A stretch of 64,000 nucleotides of DNA from Comamonadaceae bacterium UBA2121 (GTDB lineage: Bacteria > Pseudomonadota > Gammaproteobacteria > Burkholderiales > Burkholderiaceae_C): contig DCYB01000014.1 in assembly GCA_002331385.1 (NCBI GenBank), forward strand, positions 62,001 to 126,000, read 5' to 3'. How positions within the stretch are numbered: the stretch's first letter is position 1; each line of letters opens with the position of its first letter. Made by a program: the position numbers and the translations under genes. The notes beneath the pieces were generated by a model. It was not told the DNA's origin. It did not search any database and saw only the letters and a program-made list of their open reading frames with translations. Of the stretch, positions 53,830-62,500 are shown one piece after another.

Positions 53830-55401
53830 TTATCGGTAGAAAATCTGCAGTCGCATCAAAATCTGCATCACCAGCAGACCGAGTACAAACCCGACACCTC
53901 CAAAGACCAGTCGCTGCAGCAGGCGATTGGTGCGTTTTTGCTCGACGAGTAGCTCTTGCAATTCACGCACATTGTCCTGGGGCTTTTGCTGCAGATAATC
54001 GTGCAGCAAACGGGGCAGCTGCGGCAGCAGCTTGGCGTAGAGCGGGGCTTGCGCCCGCATCTCGCGCATCAGACGCTTGGGGCCCATCTGGTCCAGCATC
54101 CATTTTTCAAGGAACGGCTTGGCCGTGCTCCACAGATCCAGTTCCGGATCGAGCTGGCGACCAAGGCCCTCGATGTTGAGCAGCGTTTTCTGCAGCAGCA
54201 CCAGTTGCGGCTGGATTTCCACCTGAAAGCGCCGCGAAGTCTGGAACAGGCGCAACAGCACCATGCCCAGCGAAATCTCCTTGAGCGGTCGGTCAAAGTA
54301 CGGCTCGCAGACGGCGCGAATGGCCGACTCAAGCTCGTTCACACGCGTCGTGGGCGGCACCCAGCCGCTCTCGATGTGCAACTCCGCCACGCGCTTGTAG
54401 TCGCGGCGGAAGAAGGCGGTGAAGTTCTGCGCCAGATATTCCTTGTCGTACTCGGTGAGCGAGCCGACGATGCCGAAGTCCAGCGAGATGTAGCGCCCGA
54501 ACGTCTCCGGCGCGAGACTCACCTGGATGTTGCCCGGATGCATGTCGGCGTGAAAGAAGCCGTCGCGGAACACCTGGGTGAAGAAAATCGTCACCCCGTC
54601 ACGCGCCAGCCTGGGAATGTCCACGCCCGCGCTGCGCAGCTTCTCGATCTGGTTGATTGGCACGCCGTTCATGCGCTGCATCACCAGCACCTGGGGATGG
54701 CAGAAATCCCAGAACACTTCCGGAATCAGCACCAGATCCAGCCCTTCCATGTTGCGGCGCAACTGCGCGGCATTGGCGGCTTCGCGGATCAGGTCGAGTT
54801 CGTCGTGCAGATAGTTGTCAAACTCCGCCACCACCTGCAGCGGCTTGAGGCGCTTGCCGTCGGCGGAGAGCTTTTCCACCCAGCCCGCCATCATGCGCAT
54901 CAGCGCCAGATCCTTGTCGATCACCGGCAGCATGCCGGGACGCAGCACCTTCACCGCCACGTCGCGCTCCACCCCGTCGCGGTCGCGGATCACGGCAAAG
55001 TGCACCTGCGCGATCGACGCACTGGCCACGGGCACGCGCTCAAACGACACGAACACCTGATCGAGGGGCTTGCGGAACGAGCGCTCGATGGTCTCCACCG
55101 CGACGTTCGGATCGAACGGCGGCACACGGTCCTGCAGCAGCGCGAGTTCGTCGGCAATGTCCGGCGGCATCAGATCGCGGCGTGTGGACAGCACCTGCCC
55201 GAATTTCACGAAGATCGGCCCCAGCTGCTCCAGCGCCTCGCGCAGACGCTGTCCGCGCGGCGCATCCAGCTTGCGCCCGAACTTGGTCAGCCGCGCAATG
55301 CGACTGAGCACCGGATGTTGGAAACTGGTCAGAACCAGTTCATCGAGCCCGTAGCGAAGAGCAATCCAGACAATCGTGAAGCCGCGAAAGAAACGACTCA
55401 T
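53830..55401 (-). CDS. ubiB: ubiquinone biosynthesis regulatory ATPase UbiB
   Basis: A 523-residue member of the ABC1/ADCK kinase-like family needed for coenzyme Q synthesis. The KxGQ motif is in FVKFGQVLSTRRDLMP, the alanine-rich loop in VASASIAQVH, and LDFGIVGSLTE is the DFG segment; two hydrophobic helices anchor the C-terminus. The ATG at 55401 is 5 bases behind ubiJ. The set with ubiJ and ubiE parallels the enterobacterial operon. Confidence 0.96.
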   Translation of the reverse strand: MSRFFRGFTIVWIALRYGLDELVLTSFQHPVLSRIARLTKFGRKLDAPRGQRLREALEQLGPIFVKFGQVLSTRRDLMPPDIADELALLQDRVPPFDPNVAVETIERSFRKPLDQVFVSFERVPVASASIAQVHFAVIRDRDGVERDVAVKVLRPGMLPVIDKDLALMRMMAGWVEKLSADGKRLKPLQVVAEFDNYLHDELDLIREAANAAQLRRNMEGLDLVLIPEVFWDFCHPQVLVMQRMNGVPINQIEKLRSAGVDIPRLARDGVTIFFTQVFRDGFFHADMHPGNIQVSLAPETFGRYISLDFGIVGSLTEYDKEYLAQNFTAFFRRDYKRVAELHIESGWVPPTTRVNELESAIRAVCEPYFDRPLKEISLGMVLLRLFQTSRRFQVEIQPQLVLLQKTLLNIEGLGRQLDPELDLWSTAKPFLEKWMLDQMGPKRLMREMRAQAPLYAKLLPQLPRLLHDYLQQKPQDNVRELQELLVEQKRTNRLLQRLVFGGVGFVLGLLVMQILMRLQIFYR

Positions 55402-55406
55402 GGCGC

Positions 55407-55946
55407 TCAAACGTCTCCGCGCGAGAAGGGCATGGAATTCACAAAGCTGCGCAGAGCCTGCGCAATCCGCTTCGCGGCAGAGCCAATAGCGTGCGCCGGC
55501 GCATCACCGATGACGCGCGCCAGATCTTCCTCCACATCCCAGCGCACGTTGTCCACCAGCCAGTTGATCTCGGCGGCAAACTTCACATCGCCATCGATGA
55601 GGATGGTCGGCTTCTCGCCCCGCATGGCGCTTTGGGCAATCGACAGCGGCGACGCTTCCGCCACCTCGATGCGCAGATCCGGCGTGGCCGACGCCGGGGC
55701 CAGATCCACCAACCCCGCAGGCGTGACCTGCAGGGTCATGGAAAACTGGCGCCATTGCACGCGCGCGACGCGCCCGCTCTGGTCACCCAGCCGATCCATG
55801 GCTTCGGGCTCCTGCATCAGCACATGATTCAGGAACAGCACGGCGCGGTGCTGCACTTCGTGCACCAGCCACTCCGGAGGTTGGGGTCCGCCGGCGACGC
55901 GCTCGAACAAACCATCCAGAAATTGAAAAGGGGTCTTGGGTGTCAT
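55407..55946 (-). CDS. ubiJ: ubiquinone biosynthesis accessory factor UbiJ (SCP2 domain)
   Basis: A 179-residue protein with an SCP2-like lipid-binding domain in residues 20-125 (PTILIDGDVKFAAEINWLV) and a C-terminal helix. It is thought to hold the hydrophobic ubiquinone intermediates for the Ubi enzymes. It starts the unit with ubiB, five bases apart. Position between ubiE and ubiB is the enterobacterial one, interrupted here by the Tim44-like gene and a repeat element. Confidence 0.9.
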   Translation of the reverse strand: MTPKTPFQFLDGLFERVAGGPQPPEWLVHEVQHRAVLFLNHVLMQEPEAMDRLGDQSGRVARVQWRQFSMTLQVTPAGLVDLAPASATPDLRIEVAEASPLSIAQSAMRGEKPTILIDGDVKFAAEINWLVDNVRWDVEEDLARVIGDAPAHAIGSAAKRIAQALRSFVNSMPFSRGDV

Positions 55947-56055
55947 AACCCCTCAATTATTCCCCGAACTGGGGTTCCTGCTGGTGAATCCGTGCAGGAA
56001 GGCGAAGGGAAAGGTGTCTTTTCCTTGCCAATATCGGATTTTGATGCTGGTAGTA

Positions 56056-56607
56056 GTGCCGGGTCTCGCCCCGGCGGGCGACTTACTTTCTTGTCCGCAA
56101 CAAGAAAGTAAGCAAAGAAGTGCGCCCCGCTGTCCACGACCCTCCGCTGCGCTACGGGCAACCTGATTCTGGCCATGCGCCCGGCGTGCGGTAGAAACTC
56201 CCTTCGCTTCGCTCCGGTCAAACATCTACCGCAAGTCAGATGGGGAAGTTTCTGCGTCACCTGACGCAGAAACCGCCGGGCCCAAGGCCAGAATCAGGCG
56301 TGGCCAGAAGGGGTTGAGGCCGCGCTTGAACCCGCGCCGCTTTTGCCCTCTGCACACGCCTGCAGCAAGCAAGTCGGGCGGTGGCTGTTGCGTCGAGTGA
56401 CGCAACAGCTTCCACATCTGACTCGCTGTGGTTGTCTGAGCGTAGCGCCTTCGGCGCGTAGCGAGTTCCACAGCGCACCGCCCGGCTTGGTTGATGCAGG
56501 TTGCCCGTAGCGCAGCGGAGGGTCGGGTGCAGCGGGTTCAACTTTCTTTGGTTACTTTCTTTTTTGACAAAAGAAAGTAACTGCGCCGCCGGGCGCAATC
56601 CCGGCAC
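56056..56607. repeat. 0.55-kb non-coding element with terminal and internal inverted repeats
   Basis: The ends are imperfect inverted repeats of about 38 bases: GTGCCGGG at 56056 against CCCGGCAC ending 56607, with CTTACTTTCTTG and AAGAAAGTAA parts. A perfect 29-bp inverted pair lies inside (56137-56165 and 56497-56525). Four further hairpins are seen (56082-56112, 56248-56273, 56384-56409, 56551-56581) as well as an arm pair CCTGATTCTGGCC/GGCCAGAATCAGG (56162-56174, 56286-56298). No transposase is encoded. Similar interspersed sequences seem to recur in Comamonadaceae; a non-autonomous mobile or REP-like element is inferred. Confidence 0.75.
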
Positions 56608-56628
56608 CGGAACTCAAAAAACAAAATA

Positions 56629-56668
56629 AAAAAAATCGCCCTCTTCCACAACCGCAGAAAAGGGCGAC
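56629..56668 (-). terminator. terminator of the Tim44-like gene
   Basis: TCGCCCT (56636-56642) pairs with AGGGCGA (56661-56667) across an 18-base loop; on the minus strand the stem is followed by a run of eight or more T. It lies about 60 bases past the stop at 56729. Confidence 0.75.
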
Positions 56669-56728
56669 TTCCGACTCATCACCAAACGACCCGTCGGATC
56701 GTCCGGCAAAAGCACAATACGAGGCGAC

Positions 56729-57751
56729 TTACTGGAGCGCCTGCACTCCAGCCACCAGCCACCCGCTGGAGCCACTCTTAGGCTTGGTCATGTTCCAGAC
56801 TTCGCGGAACGGGCTCGGACCTGCGGAGGGCTCCTCGCGGATCATGCCGGAGAATTCGACGCTGGCCATGTAGCCATCGCCCAGATCTTCGATGCCCAGC
56901 AGTTGGGCTTCGAGCATGACCACGTCGGTCTTGTTCGGCACGCCGTCCGCACGGTTGGTTTCCCGCTCGGAGAGTTGCGAGCGGATTTCCGACACCATCT
57001 CGTCGGTCATCATCGAGCGCAGGGTGTTGATGTCGGCCTGATCCCATGCGTCCTGCAGCGTCACGAAGTTGCGCTTGGCGGCGACGAGGAAACCATCGGT
57101 GTCAAAACCTGCGGGCACGCCCCAGTTCTGCGAGCCCGACAGGGCCGAGCCAATCATCGAGCCGCCCGCTGCGGCTGCGCCGGCAGCTGGCGTGAAGGCC
57201 ATGTTGCTGTGGTCGAACGGGCGGGCAGATGCGTCATTACCCACCTTGTCCGGGTTGTACTGGCGTGCCATCGGCGCTTGTGCGGGTGCAGCATTGGCGT
57301 TGCCCGCGCCCTGGAAGGCGAATGGTGCATTGCCCTGCTGATTGGCGTTGCCCGCGCTGCGTGAGCGCATGACGAAGCGGAAGATGGCAAACGCGGCCAT
57401 GGCCAGCAATGCGATCAGGAGGATGTTTGCGAAGCCTTCACCCAGACCCAGCGAGTTGGCCAGCCAGGCGAGGCCCAGACCAGCGGCCAGACCGCCGAGC
57501 ATGGCGCCCCAGGGCTTCTTGGGTGCTGCTGCGCCCGCATTGGCGGCGCCGGGTTGACGCGCAGGGGCTGCGCTGTTGGCGTTTTGTGCCGGCGCGCCAG
57601 GGGTTGCGCCCGGGCCACCCGCTTCGCGTTGCGTCACGTTGGACGATTGCTTGCCCATCGACTTGCCACCGCCCATGCGGCGTGCGTCGGCGTCGAAGTG
57701 CACCATCAAGGCCATCATCGCGACCAGAACTACAGACCACAGTTTCATCAT
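56729..57751 (-). CDS. Tim44-like domain protein
   Basis: A 340-residue protein. The N-terminus has a signal-like hydrophobic stretch (residues 3-18) and a glycine/alanine-rich region, then two adjacent hydrophobic segments (residues 80-125) and a C-terminal Tim44-like domain (from about residue 210: FLVAAKRNFVTLQDAWDQADI). The domain is known in mitochondrial import but in bacteria its job is not clear. GGAG precedes the start at 57751. It is part of the ubi run, 44 bases behind ubiE. Confidence 0.88.
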   Translation of the reverse strand: MMKLWSVVLVAMMALMVHFDADARRMGGGKSMGKQSSNVTQREAGGPGATPGAPAQNANSAAPARQPGAANAGAAAPKKPWGAMLGGLAAGLGLAWLANSLGLGEGFANILLIALLAMAAFAIFRFVMRSRSAGNANQQGNAPFAFQGAGNANAAPAQAPMARQYNPDKVGNDASARPFDHSNMAFTPAAGAAAAGGSMIGSALSGSQNWGVPAGFDTDGFLVAAKRNFVTLQDAWDQADINTLRSMMTDEMVSEIRSQLSERETNRADGVPNKTDVVMLEAQLLGIEDLGDGYMASVEFSGMIREEPSAGPSPFREVWNMTKPKSGSSGWLVAGVQALQ

Positions 57752-57795
57752 GTCATCTCCGTTGATTAACTACCTATCCCTTTAACTATGGGGAT

Positions 57796-58527
57796 TCAGC
57801 ACTTGATTCCAACATGTAACGCCACCACACCGCCAGTCATATTGTGATAGTCCACATGACCAAAGCCACTTTGCTTCATGAGGGATTTCAATGCCTCCTG
57901 ACCGGGGTGCATGCGAATGGATTCCGCCAGATAGCGATAGCTGGCGTCGTCGCCTGCCACCATCTTGCCCAGACGCGGCAGCACGCTGAAGGAATACCAG
58001 TCGTAGGCTTTCTCCAGCGGCTTGGCAATTTTGGAAAATTCGAGCACCAGCAGGCGCCCGCGCGGCTTGAGCACGCGGTTCATTTCCTTGAGCGCATCGT
58101 CCTTGTGCGTCATATTGCGTAGCCCAAATGCCACACTGACGACGTCAAAATAATTGTCGGGAAAAGGCAACTTTTCGGCATCGCACACCAGCGTGGGCAA
58201 CACCACACCTTTGTTGATGAGGCGGTCGCGCCCCACGCGCAGCATGGCTTCGTTGATGTCGGTGTGCACCACCTGGCCAGTCGCGCCCACTTTCTTGGAA
58301 AAAGCCAGCGACAGATCGCCCGTGCCTCCGGCGATGTCGAGCACGCGGCTGCCTTCGCGCAGGTTGGCAACCATCACGGTGTAGGCCTTCCAGACGCGGT
58401 GCAGGCCACCCGACATGAGATCGTTCATCACGTCGTACTTGGGCGCCACCGAATCGAACACGCCGCGCACGTGGCGGGCCTTGTCGGTTTCGTCAACGGT
58501 CTGGAATCCAAAATGTGTGTTGCTCAT
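57796..58527 (-). CDS. ubiE: ubiquinone/menaquinone biosynthesis C-methyltransferase UbiE
   Basis: A 243-residue SAM-dependent methyltransferase that methylates demethoxyubiquinol (and demethylmenaquinone) at carbon. The opening FGFQTVDETDKARHVRGVFD, the SAM motif VLDIAGGTGDLSLAF and VAFGLRNMTHKD are characteristic. It is the first gene of the ubi run; 148 bases lie before it. Confidence 0.96.
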   Translation of the reverse strand: MSNTHFGFQTVDETDKARHVRGVFDSVAPKYDVMNDLMSGGLHRVWKAYTVMVANLREGSRVLDIAGGTGDLSLAFSKKVGATGQVVHTDINEAMLRVGRDRLINKGVVLPTLVCDAEKLPFPDNYFDVVSVAFGLRNMTHKDDALKEMNRVLKPRGRLLVLEFSKIAKPLEKAYDWYSFSVLPRLGKMVAGDDASYRYLAESIRMHPGQEALKSLMKQSGFGHVDYHNMTGGVVALHVGIKC

Positions 58528-58675
58528 GGTGTGTGATGCTAGGCCCGTGGGCGACCCGGGTACAGGGACAACCCCGCACGCCTGTGGGACATAGATAGAT
58601 GAAATAAATAGGGGCGATGGACGACGAATTGTCGCGCACCGGCAGTTCGGGTCGGATGCGGGCGCGGTGGCCGTC

Positions 58676-59095
58676 TCAGTGACTGCCGCAGCCGTGGCCG
58701 CCGCCCTTCTTTTCGGGCATGGGTGTGTCGCGGTCGACGCCTTCGGCCTTCAAGCGGAACTCGTACTCGGCCCAGAGCGCTTTTTCGTTTTGGCCCAGTT
58801 CATAGAGCAGATCCCACGAGAAGATGCCGCTGTCGTGCCCATCGGAGAACGTCGGGCGTACGGCGTAATTGCCCACCGGCTCCAGATTCACCAATGTGAC
58901 GAGGCGCTTGCCGGTCTGTAGCACTTCCTGACCGGGGCCGTGGCCCTGCACCTCGGCGGAGGGCGAATACACGCGCATCAGCTCGAACGGAATGCGAAAC
59001 GTCGCGCCATCGTTGAAGCCGACTTCCAGCACACGCGACTGCTCGTGCACGGTGATCGATTGGGGAAGCGGCGAGTCGGGACGAAGTCCTGCCAT
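58676..59095 (-). CDS. DUF971 (gamma-butyrobetaine-hydroxylase-like N-domain) protein with Gly/His/Cys tail
   Basis: A 139-residue protein. Residues 12-115 match the DUF971 fold, with VGNYAVRPTFSDGHDSGIFSWDLLYELG as its main signature. The C-terminus ends KKGGGHGCGSH, a short Gly/His/Cys tail that could bind a metal. The domain often accompanies Fe-S assembly genes; none is adjacent. It lies between ubiE and a HIT-family gene. Confidence 0.88.
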   Translation of the reverse strand: MAGLRPDSPLPQSITVHEQSRVLEVGFNDGATFRIPFELMRVYSPSAEVQGHGPGQEVLQTGKRLVTLVNLEPVGNYAVRPTFSDGHDSGIFSWDLLYELGQNEKALWAEYEFRLKAEGVDRDTPMPEKKGGGHGCGSH

Positions 59096-59149
59096 GGGTG
59101 TTACCTTTTTTTCAAATGGAGCGCGACGGCGCGTCCGGGGGCCAGGCGA

Positions 59150-59584
59150 TCAGCCGAACAGCGTTTGCAGGCGATCGCGCAAGGCCGCATCCACCACCGG
59201 CAATTGCGCGGCGACGGCGGCCAGCTTGCCAGCGTCCGCCTCCCGTTGCGCTGTGGCCCAGACGGAAGCGGGGAAATGGCTGTCCCAATCGTAGCGGGCA
59301 ATCACATGCCAGTGCAGGTGCGGGACCACGCTGCCCAGCGCCGCAAGGTTGATTTTGGTGGGCGCGAGCTGGTCACGCAGAACGCGCTCCACCTCGGACA
59401 CGGCGTGCATGCAGAGATTGCGCTCATCTGTAGAGAGATCGGACAGCTCCGCGGCGTGCGCATTCCAGACCACGCGGTAGAAGGCGGGATAGCCCGCCTC
59501 CTGCACGCGAATCAGGCGCAGCGCGGCGCCGCGCCAGATGAGCTGGCCACCGTCTTCGGCGCAGAGCACGCAAGCCGCGCTCAT
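59150..59584 (-). CDS. HIT-family protein
   Basis: A 144-residue histidine-triad protein. The HIT motif is HLHWHVIARY, and the N-terminus CVLCAEDGG may bind zinc. These enzymes hydrolyse nucleotidyl phosphoramidates or dinucleotides. The ATG at 59584 overlaps the stop of the large oxidoreductase by four bases, so it is co-translated with that gene; a functional link is not known. Confidence 0.88.
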   Translation of the reverse strand: MSAACVLCAEDGGQLIWRGAALRLIRVQEAGYPAFYRVVWNAHAAELSDLSTDERNLCMHAVSEVERVLRDQLAPTKINLAALGSVVPHLHWHVIARYDWDSHFPASVWATAQREADAGKLAAVAAQLPVVDAALRDRLQTLFG

Positions 59585-62500
59585 ACCAGCACCCGCTCGA
59601 TGCCGCCTTCGTTGGCGCGCTTGACGTAATCGGGCATCCAGTTTTCGCCCAGAATCGAGCGCGCCATCTCGACGACGATGTAGTCGGCTTCGAGCAGGCC
59701 GTTTTGCAGATCGTCCTGATAGCGGCTCAAACCCTGCAAGCAGCTCGGGCAACTGGTGAGAATCTTCACGTTGTCCTTGGCGCCAACCTGCCCGCTGTCG
59801 CGCAGCACGGCTTCGGTCTTGCGGATTTCTTCCGTCTTGCGGAAGCGGATCTGCGTGGAGATGTCGGGCCGGGTCACGCCCAGCGTGCCGGACTCGCCGC
59901 AGCAGCGTTCGCTCTTGAGCACCTGATCGCCCACCAGCGCCTTCACCGTCTTCATCGGGTCTTGCAGCTTCATCGGCGTGTGGCACGGATCATGGTAGAG
60001 ATACGCGCCCTTGCCTTGCAGCGTGATGCCCTTTTCCAGCAGGTACTCGTGGATGTCGATGATGCGGCAGCCGGGGAAGATCTTGTCGAACTGGTAGCCC
60101 TGCAACTGGTCGTAGCAGGTGCCGCAGCTCACCACGACCGTCTTGATGTCGAGGTAGTTCAACGTCGTCGCCACGCGGTGGAAGAGCACGCGGTTATCGG
60201 TGATCATCTTCTCGGCCGTGTCGAACTGGCCTGAGCCGCGCTGCGGATAACCGCAGCACAGATAGCCCGGTGGCAGCACGGTCTGCACGCCCGCATGCCA
60301 CAGCATGGCCTGCGTTGCCAGACCCACCTGACTGAACAGTCGCTCCGAGCCGCAACCGGGGAAATAGAACACGGCCTCGGTCTCGGAGGTCGTGTTCTTC
60401 GGGTCACGGATGATCGGCACGTATTCCTTGTTCTCGATGTCGAGCAAGGCACGCGCCGTCTTCTTGGGCAGACCACCGGGCAACTTCTTGTTGACGAAGT
60501 GGATGATCTCTTCCTTGAGCGGCGGCGCGCCCACCGTGGCTGGCGGATGCGCGGTCTGGCGCTTGCCCACGGCATGGAACAGATCCACCGCCGCGCGCTG
60601 CGCCTTGAAGCCCACGTTCACCATCGCGCCACGCATCAGCTTGATGGTGTCGGGGTTGGTGGCGTTGAGCATCGCCATCGCCATCTTGTTGCCGGGACGG
60701 AAGCTCTTCTTGCCCATCTTGCGCAGCAGGTTGCGCATGTTCATGGTCACGTCGCCAAAGTCGATCTTCACCGGGCATGGCGTATAGCACTTGTGGCAGA
60801 CCGTGCAGTGGTCCGACACGTCTTCGAACTCTTGCCAGTGCTTGATCGACACGCCACGCCGCGTCTGCTCTTCATACAGGAAGGCTTCCACCAGCAGCGA
60901 GGTGGCGAGAATCTTGTTGCGCGGGCTGTACAGCAGATTGGCGCGCGGCACATGCGTGGCGCACACCGGCTTGCACTTGCCGCAACGCAGGCAGTCCTTG
61001 ACCGAATCGGCGATCGCGCCAATGTCGCTTTGCTGCATGATCAGCGACTCGTGCCCCATCAGGCCGAACGATGGCGTGTAGGCGTTGGTCAGATCGGCAA
61101 ACATCAGCGACGAGCGCGAATGCGCATGCGACGGCGCGTTCTGCAGCGCCCGCTGATCGGCGATCAACTGGTCGTGGTTGCGTATCAGCTTGCCCCGGTT
61201 GAACCAGCCGTGCGGGTCCACCTTGCGTTTGTATTCGGCGAACGGCGCCAGTTCTTCGTCGGTCAGGAATTCCAGCTTGGTGATGCCAATGCCGTGCTCG
61301 CCCGAGATCACGCCGTCCAGACTGCGCGCCAGCACCATGATGCGTTCCACCGCCTTGTGTGCGGTCTGCAGCATTTCATAGTCGTCGCTGTTGACGGGAA
61401 TGTTGGTGTGCACGTTGCCGTCGCCCGCGTGCATGTGCAGGGCCACCCAGACGCGGCCCTTGAGCACGCGCTTGTGGATGGCGTTCACCTCGCCCAGGAT
61501 GGACTGGAACGCAGCGCCGTTGAAAATCTGGGCCAGCGGTGCCTTGAGTTGCGTCTTCCAGCTGGCGCGCAAGGTGTGGTCCTGCAACTGCGGGAACAGC
61601 GTTCCGACGTTGTCGAGCCAGCCCTTCCACAGCGTGCGCACTTCCGCGACCAGCGCCAGCGCCTGGCCCACGCGGTCTTCCAGCAATTCGGCGGACGGGA
61701 TTTCGCCTGCATCGTCCTGCCGGCCCAGCGGCAGGTTGCCGCGCGCGAAAAAGTCCTGCAGCGCATCGCACAGCTTGAGCTTGTTGCGCAGGCTGAGTTC
61801 GATGTTGATGCGCTCGATGCCGTCCGTGTACTCCCACATGCGCGGCAGCGGGATCACCACGTCTTCGTTGATCTTGAAGGCGTTGGTGTGGCGGCTGATT
61901 GCAGCGGTGCGCTTGCGGTCGAGCCAGAACTTCTTGCGCGCTTCCGCGCTCACCGCTGTGAAGCCTTCGCCGTTGCGCGAATTGGCGATGCGCACCACTT
62001 CGGCAGCCACCTTGGCCACGTCGTCCGCGTTGTCGCCGACGATGTCGCCAATCAGCACCATCTTGGGCAGATGGCCGTTGCCCTTCTTGCTCTTGGTGGT
62101 GTAGCCGACGGCCTTCAGATAGCGGTCATCCAGGTGCTCAAGGCCCGCCAGCAGCACGCCGGAGCGCTTTTGCTCGGCGAACATGAAGTCCTTGATTTCC
62201 ACGATGCTTGGCACCGCATCCTTGGCGTTGCCGAAGAACTCCAGACACACCGTGCGCGTGTGCTCGGGCATGCGGTGCACAATCCAGCGCGCGCTGGTGA
62301 TCAGGCCGTCCGTGCCTTCCTTTTGCACCCCCGGCAGGCCCGAGAGGAACTTGTCCGTCACGTCCTTGCCCAAGCCTTCCTTGCGGAAGGTGTGGCCCGG
62401 AATGTCCAGTCGCTCCTGACGCAGCGGCGTCTTGCCGTCGGCGGCGTAGTACTGCAGCTCGAAGCTCGCCATTTCGGCGTCGTGAATCTTGCCCAGGTTG

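Larger units (their letters stand above)
55947..56728. other. 782-base non-coding region containing an inverted-repeat element
   Basis: There is no credible gene in this gap between ubiJ and the Tim44-like gene. Most of it (56056-56607) is the inverted-repeat element described separately; the left 110 bases hold the ubiJ promoter region and the right part the Tim44 terminator. Its base pattern differs from the genes on both sides. Confidence 0.7.

Noticed and set aside
55491..56111. Plus-strand frame of 206 residues across ubiJ and the repeat
   Set aside because: It runs antisense to ubiJ and into the inverted-repeat element; composition follows the opposite strand.
56257..56607. Frames inside the repeat element (105-116 residues)
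   Set aside because: Their residues follow from hairpin sequences; such frames are often annotated as hypothetical proteins but have no coding character.
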